From the NCBI RefSeq assembly GCF_009663685.2, contig NZ_RCOG02000026.1, positions 1 through 64,000 on the forward strand: a stretch of DNA of 64,000 nucleotides. Direction: 5' to 3'. Origin of the DNA: Cupriavidus sp. U2 (GTDB taxonomy: Bacteria > Pseudomonadota > Gammaproteobacteria > Burkholderiales > Burkholderiaceae). The notes beneath the pieces were generated by a model, which saw only the letters and a program-made list of their open reading frames with translations, ran no database searches and was not told the origin of the DNA. This document shows, piece after piece, positions 34,000 to 41,494 of this stretch; positions within the stretch are counted from its first letter, which is position 1; each line of letters starts with the position of its first letter. A program made the translations under genes and the position numbers.

Positions 34000-35430
34000 T
34001 CAATCGCGTTCCGCCCCCAACGGCGGCGCGATATCCTCCAGCGCACGCCTCTCGGCATCCACGCCGAAGCGGAGCGCCAGCAGGCCGGCCAAGATCACGA
34101 GCGTGGCGCCGATGCCGTAGCCAGCGGCCACCGCGCCCCGGCTGCCGGTTTCGATCAGCATGCCGAACAGCACGGGGGCGACAAAGCCGCCCGTGCCCGT
34201 GCCCACGGCGTAGAACACCGAAATCGCCAGGGCGCGCATCTCCAGCGGGAAGACTTCGCTGGCGGTCAGATAGGCGGAGCTGGCCGCGGCCGACGCCAGG
34301 AAGAATACGGCGGACCAGCACAGGGCCTGCGCGCGTGCATCGAGCCAGCCTTGCATGAACGCCCAGCCGGTGGCGGCCAGGCCGACGCCCGACAGCACAT
34401 AGGTGACGGCGATCATCCTGCGCCGTCCGATCCGGTCGAACAGCGGGCCCAGCACCAGTGGGCCCAGCGCGTTGCCCAGCGCGAACGGGAAGATATAGAG
34501 CGCCACGCGTTCCTCGGGCACGCCCTGGAACCGGGTCAGCACCAGCGAGTAGGTGAAAAAGATTGCGTTGTAGAAGAACGCCTGCGCCACCATCAGCGCG
34601 AACGTGACGACACTGCGCGTGCGGTAGCGGCGCAGCAGCAGGCGCATGATCTCGCCCAGCGCGGGAATGGGTTTGCCGGCGTAGGCCACCGTGGCGGCTG
34701 CGCCCACTGGCGGCAACACGCCATGCCGCCGCGCCACTTCCGATTCGATGCTGGCAATCACGCGCGCGGCTTCGTCGTGACGGCCGTGCGTCGTCAGCCA
34801 GCGCGGGCTTTCCGGCACATGCCGCCGGATCAGGACGATCGCCACGGCCAGTACCGCGCCCAACGCAAAGCAGACGCGCCAGCCCCATACCGGGCCGAAT
34901 ACGCGCGGGTCCAGCAGCACCAGGCTCAGGCCGGCGCCCAGTGCCGCGCCAATCCAGAAGCTGCCGTTGATGGCCAGGTTCACGCGTCCGCGCACGCGGG
35001 CCGGTATCAGTTCGTCGATGGCCGAGTTGATGGCCGCGTACTCGCCGCCGATGCCCAGTCCGGTCAGGAACCGGCAGACGGCGAAGAACGCGAAATTGGG
35101 AGAGAAGGCCGTGGCCAGGGTGGCCGCCATATAGACCGCCAGCGTGGCCAGGAACAGTGTCTTGCGGCCCAGCCGGTCGGCCAGGCGGCCAAACAGCAAC
35201 GCGCCGATGACCGCCCCTGATATATAGATGGAGCCGGACCAGCCTACCTGCGTGGCATCGAGCCCCAGGGTGTCGGGCCGCGACAGGACAGCGCCGACCG
35301 AGCCCACCAGGGTCACCTCCAGTCCGTCGAGCACCCAGGCGATGCCCAGCGCGATGGCGACGCGCCAGTGCCAGGCGGACCACGGCAGGCGGTCCAGGCG
35401 GGCGGGGATATCGGAATGCCAGGCGGCGAT
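34000..35430 (-). CDS. MFS transporter (sugar/aromatic-acid porter type), non-ATG start
   Basis: A 12-helix inner-membrane carrier. VLDGLEVTLVGSVGAVL in helix 1, LFGRLADRLGRKTLFL (motif A), GIGGEYAAINSAIDELIPARVRG in helix 4, and DRIGRRRMIAVTY in the second half fit the metabolite:proton symporter group. No ATG or TTG precedes helix 1 in frame. The GTG at 35332-35334 would cut helix 1 in half. An AAGGAG ribosome binding site stands six bases before an ATC codon at 35428-35430, followed by AAWHSDIPARLDRLPWSAWHW, which resembles normal starts in this family. I therefore extend to 35430. The substrate is unknown. Confidence 0.75.
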   Translation of the reverse strand: MAAWHSDIPARLDRLPWSAWHWRVAIALGIAWVLDGLEVTLVGSVGAVLSRPDTLGLDATQVGWSGSIYISGAVIGALLFGRLADRLGRKTLFLATLAVYMAATLATAFSPNFAFFAVCRFLTGLGIGGEYAAINSAIDELIPARVRGRVNLAINGSFWIGAALGAGLSLVLLDPRVFGPVWGWRVCFALGAVLAVAIVLIRRHVPESPRWLTTHGRHDEAARVIASIESEVARRHGVLPPVGAAATVAYAGKPIPALGEIMRLLLRRYRTRSVVTFALMVAQAFFYNAIFFTYSLVLTRFQGVPEERVALYIFPFALGNALGPLVLGPLFDRIGRRRMIAVTYVLSGVGLAATGWAFMQGWLDARAQALCWSAVFFLASAAASSAYLTASEVFPLEMRALAISVFYAVGTGTGGFVAPVLFGMLIETGSRGAVAAGYGIGATLVILAGLLALRFGVDAERRALEDIAPPLGAERD

Positions 35431-35533
35431 GACGGGCTCCTTGGCGCCGGGATGGCACTCACAAGACTATAGCCACTCCGCAATCGGCTGCCTGTCGGCG
35501 ATCCGCCGACGCCGCCCCGCCAGCGTCCGCCAC

Positions 35534-35565
35534 AAAAAAAAGGGCGGCCCTTGCGCGGGCCGCCC
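35534..35565 (-). terminator. Intrinsic terminator of the phosphoesterase gene
   Basis: On the minus strand GGGCGGCCC, loop GCGCAA, GGGCCGCCC, then eight T (stem 35565-35542, U-tract 35541-35534), 23 bases after the stop. Confidence 0.85.
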
Positions 35566-35588
35566 CTTGCCGTCGGCGGATGCCTGTC

Positions 35589-37712
35589 TTACTGCGCCGG
35601 GAACGACAGCGCGTTGGTCAGGTCGCCCATGGCCGGCTTGCCGTTGGCCACCAGCGCATCGTCCCGCAGCTTCAGGCCCGGCAGCGTCGGCAGGGCAAAG
35701 CGGCGCGTGATGAAGCGCAGGATCGACGCCGTGTCGTACTGCGTATGGTCCACGAAGCCTTTCCTGGCGAACGGCGACACGATGATCGCCGGGATACGCG
35801 TGCCCGGACCCCAGCGGTCGGCGGTCGGCACCGGTGCGTGGTCGTAGAAGCCGCCGTTTTCGTCGTAGGTCACCACGATCAGCATGTTCTTGTACTGCGG
35901 GCTCTTCTGCAGCTGCTGGATCACGTCGACGATGTGGGCGTCGCCGTCGGCCACGTTGGCGTAACCGGGGTGCTGGTTCAGGTTGCCCTGCGGCTTGTAG
36001 AACGTCACGGCCGGCAGCTTGCCTGCGGCGGCATCGGCCAGGAACTGGCTGTCGAAATCCTTCAGGTGGGCCGTGCGGTAGTCGGCATGGTCAATCGGGC
36101 TGAACGCGGCAAAGAAGTTGAACGGCTGGTGGTGGGCCTGGAAGTTCGGCGTCGTGTTGTTGTAGATCTTGGTGCGATCGGCCGACACGGTCTTCCATGC
36201 GCCCGCGTACCAGGCCCAGTCCACGCCGCGCTTGTCGAGGTAGGTGGCGATGGTGTCCTGGGTTTGCGGCGGCAGGGTGCTGGCGGCGTTCGGGTCGGCC
36301 AGCAGCTTGGTGGCATCGGTCGAGGCCGGCGCGTTGCCGCTTGGCTGGAAGGCCGGCTGCATCGTATTCACGGCGTAGAACAGGCCGGTGGCCGGGTCCT
36401 TCGGCGTAATGGCGCCGTCGTTCACGTACGAGGCTCGGGCGGACAGGATGCTCGTGGAGCTGGTACCGGTCAGCTGCAGGCTCTTGCCGTCAGCTGCCAC
36501 GGCCGCGATCGATTTCGCTGCCACTGACGTATCGGCGTTCGGGTAGGTCGGCACGCAGGCGCAGACCAGGTACTGGTGGTTCAGGAACGAACCACCGAAC
36601 GCGCCCATGAAGAAGTTGTCGGCCAGCACGAAATCCTTGGCCACCTTCCACATCGCCATGCTGCTGCCGTCGTAGTAGCCCATGGTGAGGCCGCCGGCGT
36701 CGGAGAAGGCCGCGAACTTGTCGTTCTTGCCGCCATTGATCTGCATCTGGTTCTGGTAGAACTTGTGGACCAGGTCGCGGGTGACCACGTTCTGGTTCAC
36801 CACCACGCCCGTGCCATTGACGCCCAGCGGATCGTCGATGCGGAACGGCTTGTTGGCCCAGCCCACCGTATTGACTTCAGGCAGGGTCACGGACTGGCCC
36901 GCAGCAGTGAAACCACCCCAGGTCGGCGGCAGCGACGCCAGCGTCGAATTGTCGAAGTCCTTCTGCGGGGTCAGAGTGCCGACGGCGCTCGGGTTCACAC
37001 CCGGAATGCCATTGGCGCCGGGAAACAGGCCGTAAAGGTTGTCGAAGCCGCGGTTTTCGGCGTAGATCACCACCACGGTCTTGATGTTGTTCATGGCCAC
37101 GCGCTGGGCCACGCCGGTCTTGATGGCGGTGGCGATGTCGCCGCCGGCGGCCACCGCGTTGGCGATCAGGTCGATGGCCTGCTCGATCTCGCCCTGCAGC
37201 GCAGCCTTGATCTTGCCGTCCGTTTCCTTGTTGTGGTCTTCCAGCAGCTTGTCCGCGGCCACACCAAGGCGATCCGCCAGCTGGCTGCGCGCGGCGTCGA
37301 GGTTGCCGCCGTTGCCGTCCATCAGCGCGGCCAGTTCGGTGGAGATGGCGCTGACCACGCCATTGGCGCTGGCCGGCGCGCGGAACACCAGCTTGCGCGT
37401 CACGGCGGCATGGCCACCGGCATCGTCGTTACGGAACGCATCCGTGCCGATTTCGGCCACCACGGGGCCCTGGCCATTCACGGTAAAGGCGCCCTTGGCG
37501 TCGGTGAAGGCCGAGGCCTCGCTGCTGTCGCACGCGCCGTTGTTGTTGGCGTCGATACAGACCTTGGCGTGCTCGAAGTAGCTGCCGGTGACGACGCCCG
37601 ACGTGGTGGCGGCGGGGGTGGCGGCGCTGCTGCCGGAATCGCTGCCGCCACAGGCGGACAGGCATGCGGCGGCCAATGCGGCCAGCGGCCACAGACGGGT
37701 TTTAGGGCTCAT
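35589..37712 (-). CDS. Secreted acid phosphatase/phospholipase C-type phosphoesterase lipoprotein
   Basis: The 707-residue protein has a signal peptide with lipobox AACLSACGG, a Ser/Ala/Thr-rich linker, a calcium-binding-like segment CIDANNNGACD, and a C-terminal phosphoesterase domain of the AcpA/PLC family. Catalytic features include VVVIYAENRGFDNLYGLFPGANG (Glu-Asn metal site and nucleophile region), FFMGAFGGSFLNHQYL, and VTYDENGGFYDHAPVP near the end. It probably releases phosphate from organic esters in the periplasm or at the surface. The start at 37712 follows AGAGGAAAG. It is divergent from the di-heme peroxidase gene, with a PHO-box-like site between them. Confidence 0.85.
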   Translation of the reverse strand: MSPKTRLWPLAALAAACLSACGGSDSGSSAATPAATTSGVVTGSYFEHAKVCIDANNNGACDSSEASAFTDAKGAFTVNGQGPVVAEIGTDAFRNDDAGGHAAVTRKLVFRAPASANGVVSAISTELAALMDGNGGNLDAARSQLADRLGVAADKLLEDHNKETDGKIKAALQGEIEQAIDLIANAVAAGGDIATAIKTGVAQRVAMNNIKTVVVIYAENRGFDNLYGLFPGANGIPGVNPSAVGTLTPQKDFDNSTLASLPPTWGGFTAAGQSVTLPEVNTVGWANKPFRIDDPLGVNGTGVVVNQNVVTRDLVHKFYQNQMQINGGKNDKFAAFSDAGGLTMGYYDGSSMAMWKVAKDFVLADNFFMGAFGGSFLNHQYLVCACVPTYPNADTSVAAKSIAAVAADGKSLQLTGTSSTSILSARASYVNDGAITPKDPATGLFYAVNTMQPAFQPSGNAPASTDATKLLADPNAASTLPPQTQDTIATYLDKRGVDWAWYAGAWKTVSADRTKIYNNTTPNFQAHHQPFNFFAAFSPIDHADYRTAHLKDFDSQFLADAAAGKLPAVTFYKPQGNLNQHPGYANVADGDAHIVDVIQQLQKSPQYKNMLIVVTYDENGGFYDHAPVPTADRWGPGTRIPAIIVSPFARKGFVDHTQYDTASILRFITRRFALPTLPGLKLRDDALVANGKPAMGDLTNALSFPAQ

Positions 37713-37964
37713 GGCTTTCCTCTTTCTTATATGTGGGAAGACTGCGGTGCTGCGATGAAGCTTGTGGGTACTGCCTGGGTGCGCCGCGAGTGTGGGCCCG
37801 CCATGTGTCAGATTGATGATGAGGCGCAGGGAAATCCGATACACCTGCACCGCGCGGCGTTGTCAGGAGGCGGCGTGTCGTTTTCGTGAAGTGTCACGTG
37901 GATGTCATCCATCCGGCATAGCCTCTTGCGCCATCCATCGTCATCCCGCCGCCATCATTCCGTC
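37713..37964. other. Divergent intergenic region, phosphoesterase/peroxidase
   Basis: 252 bases with no supported gene. It carries the PHO-box-like repeat at 37891-37908 and the two divergent starts. No other structured element was found. Confidence 0.5.
37891..37908 (+). promoter_or_regulatory. PHO-box-like direct repeat
   Basis: GTGTCAC, four bases (GTGG), ATGTCAT. The E. coli PHO box is two CTGTCAY-type heptamers separated by four bases; each heptamer here matches at six of seven positions. It points towards the peroxidase gene, with CATAGC about ten bases downstream as a possible -10. Confidence 0.5.
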
Positions 37965-39392
37965 ATGAGCTTGCCGCCGCTGTTGTGGAACGCCGCGTTC
38001 CCGTCGCTCTTCACCTGGTTGCGCGTGGCGGGCAGCCTGCTGATCGTGCTGCTGGGCAGCCTGATGACAGGGTGCGGGCAACAGGATGCCGCGCCGGCAA
38101 CGGCCATCGGGAACACACCGCCCCCGCGGGCGGCAGCGGCCAGCGTGCCCGGAGCCGCCGGTCCGAAGCCGTTTTACGCGATGATGGCCGAGCGGCATCC
38201 CGACATCGCGCGGCTCAATGCGCTGGGCAAGGCGTTGTTCTTCGATCCGGCACTGTCGGCATCGGGCAAGCAGTCGTGTGCCACTTGCCACAGCCCCGCG
38301 CATGCCTATGGGCCGCCGAACAACCTGTCGGTGCAGCTGGGCGGTGCGGACATGACGCGCACCGGCGTGCGGGCGGCGCCGTCGCTGCGCTATGTGCAGA
38401 ACGTCCCGGCCTACACCGACCACTATCACGAGAACGACGGCAACGACGCCGAGGACCAGGGCCCGACCGGCGGCCACAACTGGGACGGCCGCGCCGCATC
38501 GACGCACGATCAGGCCCGCATCCCGCTGCTGTCCGCGCACGAGATGGCCAACGGCGAGCCACGGGTGGTGGTCGAGCGCATCCGCCACGGACCGCATGCC
38601 GAAACCTTCCGCAAGGTGCTGGGCCAGGACGTGCTGGACGACGAGGACACCGCGTTCAGCGCGGTGCTGATGGCGCTGGAGGCATTCCAGCAGACGCCCT
38701 CGGAGTTCTATCCCTATACCAGCAAGTACGACGCGGTACTGCGCGGCCAGGCGAAGCTCAACGCGGCGGAACTGCGCGGCCTGCGCGTGTTCAACGATCC
38801 GAACAAGGGCAACTGCGCCGCTTGCCACCCGGGCGATGTCCGGGAAGGCGCATTCCCCGCGTTCTCGGATTTCGGCTTTATCGCCGTGGGCGTGCCGCGC
38901 AATCGCAAGCTTGCAGGCAATGCCGATCCGGCATTCTTCGACATGGGGCTGTGCGGCCCGGACCGGACCGACCTCAAGGACCGTGCGGACTACTGCGGCC
39001 TGTTCCGTACCCCGTCATTGCGCAACGTGGCAATGCGCCACGCCTTTTTCCACAACGGCATCTTCCACTCGCTGGACGAGGTGCTGCACTTCTACGCCGA
39101 GCGCGATGTAAAGCCGCAGAATTGGTATCCGCGCGGCGCGGACGGCAGGGTGCGGAAGTTCGACGACCTGCCGGCGCAGTATCACGCGAACATCAACATG
39201 GAAGCGCCGTTTGGCGGCAAGCCGGGCGACAAGCCGCTGATGACCGAGGGGGAAATGCGCGATGTGATCGCGTTCCTGAAGACGCTGACCGATGGCTATC
39301 AGGCCCCGGCCGCAACCCTGAAGATGGCGGCCTCACCCGAAACATCACACCGCATCGGCGGCGGGCAGCAATGGAAGGGACAGGGCCGCTAG
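37965..39392 (+). CDS. Di-heme cytochrome c peroxidase/MauG-family protein
   Basis: The 475-residue envelope protein has an N-terminal hydrophobic segment with lipobox-like LMTGCGQQ, then two c-type haem sites: SCATCHSPAHAYG at about residue 102 and NCAACHPGDVR at about residue 287. FFDPALSASGKQSCATCH and RTPSLRNVAMRHAFFHNG are family signatures. Members either detoxify hydrogen peroxide or, as in MauG, oxidise other substrates. The ATG at 37965 is chosen because the upstream in-frame ATG at 37902 lies inside the PHO-box-like repeat. Confidence 0.87.
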   Translation: MSLPPLLWNAAFPSLFTWLRVAGSLLIVLLGSLMTGCGQQDAAPATAIGNTPPPRAAAASVPGAAGPKPFYAMMAERHPDIARLNALGKALFFDPALSASGKQSCATCHSPAHAYGPPNNLSVQLGGADMTRTGVRAAPSLRYVQNVPAYTDHYHENDGNDAEDQGPTGGHNWDGRAASTHDQARIPLLSAHEMANGEPRVVVERIRHGPHAETFRKVLGQDVLDDEDTAFSAVLMALEAFQQTPSEFYPYTSKYDAVLRGQAKLNAAELRGLRVFNDPNKGNCAACHPGDVREGAFPAFSDFGFIAVGVPRNRKLAGNADPAFFDMGLCGPDRTDLKDRADYCGLFRTPSLRNVAMRHAFFHNGIFHSLDEVLHFYAERDVKPQNWYPRGADGRVRKFDDLPAQYHANINMEAPFGGKPGDKPLMTEGEMRDVIAFLKTLTDGYQAPAATLKMAASPETSHRIGGGQQWKGQGR

Positions 39393-39613
39393 TTCAGGCG
39401 GCCCACCGCGGCCAGCATCGAGCGGCCATGCGCGGTGATTTGCGGGCAGGGACGTTTGCCCTGTTCGGATTCCAGGATCACCAGTTGCCGGGTGATCAGT
39501 GCATCGAGATCGACGGGGTCGATTTCGCGTGCGGCGATGCTTGACGTATCGTCGCGGGTATGTGGGCCGTTGCCGATCAACATCAGCGTGGCAAGTTCAT
39601 GTGGGCTCAGCAC
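39389..39613 (-). CDS. Small hypothetical protein, 74 aa
   Basis: I start at a GTG at 39613 because AAGGAG lies six bases upstream; longer in-frame versions have no ribosome binding site. The product (LSPHELATLMLIGNGP..., then DALITRQLVILE and PQITAHGRSMLAAVGRLN) looks like a compact helical or winged-helix-like protein without cysteines or membrane segments. Its last codons overlap the peroxidase 3' end. No function is known to me. Confidence 0.6.
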   Translation of the reverse strand: MLSPHELATLMLIGNGPHTRDDTSSIAAREIDPVDLDALITRQLVILESEQGKRPCPQITAHGRSMLAAVGRLN

Positions 39614-39904
39614 GGTGTTCTCCTTGGCGAGAGGGGAGCGGTTGCTGGGGACATGGGGAACGCGGGGCCGCTGGGAGCGGTGCGTTCCTCCGACGGGATT
39701 GTGGACCATCGCGCCGGCGCTTGCACGCTGCATCGCATCGTGACGGCCAGTCGACAGTTAAGGCATTGGACGGGCATGCGCGGCAGGGGTTCCAGCCCGA
39801 TACAAAACCGCTACAGAACGCAGGGCCTTCATGTGCGCGTCACGCGAAGGGTTGCCGTTTTCTCCCGGATGCCCAGATGATGCCTGACGTTTCCGATCCC
39901 GTGT

Positions 39905-41494
39905 CTATGCCCCTTGCAGCCCCATGGCGATGCCGTCACTGCGCGGATCGTGCGCGCCCGCGCAACTTCCGTCGTCGTACAACGCGATGGCGCCTGGATG
40001 GCCCGCCAACGGGCTCTGCGCCTCGATCACGCTGACTTCGTGACCGCGCGTTGAGAGCGTGGCGATCACATCATCGCCCGCATCGGCCTCGATCTTGAGG
40101 CTGTCACGCGTGTCGGAGAACGTGCGTCCGAGCAGAAACCGGGGCCGGGACAGCGCCTGCATCGGATCCATCCCATAGTCGATCAGCCGTGTCAGCACGG
40201 CGGCCAGCGTCTGGGGCTGGCCGTCGGCACCTTGCGTGCCATACGTCAGCCGCGGCTTGCCGTCGCGCAGATACATGCCCGGATTCAGCGTATGGAAAGG
40301 GCGCTTGTCCGGTTGAATCGCGTTGTGATGGGTGGGATCGGTGCTGAATGCGGCGCCCCGGTTGTGCCACAGGATGCCGGTGTCGCCCGCCACCACGCCG
40401 CTGCCCCAATCGAAATACACGGTCTGCAGCACGCTCACGCAGCGGCCCTGACGGTCGACGGCCGAAAGAAAGACCGTATCGCCATGCTGGTAGACATGCG
40501 GCCACGGCATCGCGTGGCCCATATCGATATGCGCGGCCAACGCCGACAACCGCGCCGGCGACAGCATCGCATCGACGGGCACGGCGGCGAACTCGGGGTC
40601 CGCCACGTGCCGGTTGCGCTCGATAAACGCCTGTTTCACGGCTTCCACCAGCAGGTGGTAGTAGTCCGCGCTGCCCTCGGGGATGCTGGCCACGTCGAAG
40701 CGTTCCAGGATGCCCATGATCTGCAGCGTGGTCACGCCCTGCGTCGGTGGCGCCAGGCTCAGCAGTTCGCCGCCGCGATATGGCACGCGCAGTGGCGCTT
40801 CGTCGCGCGCCGCGGTGCAGGCCAGGTCCTGCAGCCCGAGCGGCGACCCGGCGGCACGCAGCCCCGCGACGATGCGCTCGGCCAGTTCGCCTTCGTAAAA
40901 TTCGCGCGAACCGAAGTTCGCGATGCGATCAAGGCTGCGGGCCAGGGCGGGCTGCCGCAGCCGGTCGCCTTGCCGGGGCAGGCGTCCGTCGGGCATGAAG
41001 ACGTCGGCAAAGCCGGGCCAGTCCGACAGTTCCTCGTGCCGGAAGGCCTGCCAGAATCGCTGCGACGGCGTGACGTCGAAGCCTTCCTGCGCCAGTGCGA
41101 TGGCGCGCTGGAACAGTTGCTTCCACGGTTGCTGACCACCCCAATGGTCGCGGCTGATGGCGAACGCACGGTCCCAGGTGTCGACCGTGGCCGCCGACGT
41201 GATGGCCGACGCTGCGCCGCGCGTGGGGATCGCATCGCCGTAGTCCGGCAGCGTGGCTGCGGCCTGTCCGATGCCGGAGAGCGCGCGCACGTTGCCGGCC
41301 TGATCGCTGACGATCCAGAAGGCGTCGCCGCCCAGGCCCGTGAAGTGCGGATAGGTGACGGACAGCGTGGCGCCGATGGCGATGGCGGCCTCGATGGCAT
41401 TGCCGCCGGCGCGCAGGATCTCCAGGCCGGCTTCGCTTGCCAATGCATGCGGGCTGGTGACCATGCCCGCGCTGGAAGTGGCCAGATGCTTCAT
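39905..41494 (-). CDS. Gamma-glutamyltransferase family hydrolase
   Basis: A 529-residue Ntn-hydrolase precursor. The autocleavage/nucleophile threonine is most likely Thr340 in YQHGDTVFLSAVD. The N-terminal LEILRAGGNAIEAAIAIGATL and HFTGLGGDAF, and C-terminal NPGMYLRDGKPRLTYGTQGADGQPQT, are typical. No signal peptide is visible, so it is probably cytoplasmic, unlike classical periplasmic GGT. Its start overlaps the stop of the ABC fusion gene by ATGA, so it acts downstream of an amino-acid-type importer. It may hydrolyse an imported gamma-glutamyl or acylated amino compound. Confidence 0.88.
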   Translation of the reverse strand: MKHLATSSAGMVTSPHALASEAGLEILRAGGNAIEAAIAIGATLSVTYPHFTGLGGDAFWIVSDQAGNVRALSGIGQAAATLPDYGDAIPTRGAASAITSAATVDTWDRAFAISRDHWGGQQPWKQLFQRAIALAQEGFDVTPSQRFWQAFRHEELSDWPGFADVFMPDGRLPRQGDRLRQPALARSLDRIANFGSREFYEGELAERIVAGLRAAGSPLGLQDLACTAARDEAPLRVPYRGGELLSLAPPTQGVTTLQIMGILERFDVASIPEGSADYYHLLVEAVKQAFIERNRHVADPEFAAVPVDAMLSPARLSALAAHIDMGHAMPWPHVYQHGDTVFLSAVDRQGRCVSVLQTVYFDWGSGVVAGDTGILWHNRGAAFSTDPTHHNAIQPDKRPFHTLNPGMYLRDGKPRLTYGTQGADGQPQTLAAVLTRLIDYGMDPMQALSRPRFLLGRTFSDTRDSLKIEADAGDDVIATLSTRGHEVSVIEAQSPLAGHPGAIALYDDGSCAGAHDPRSDGIAMGLQGA

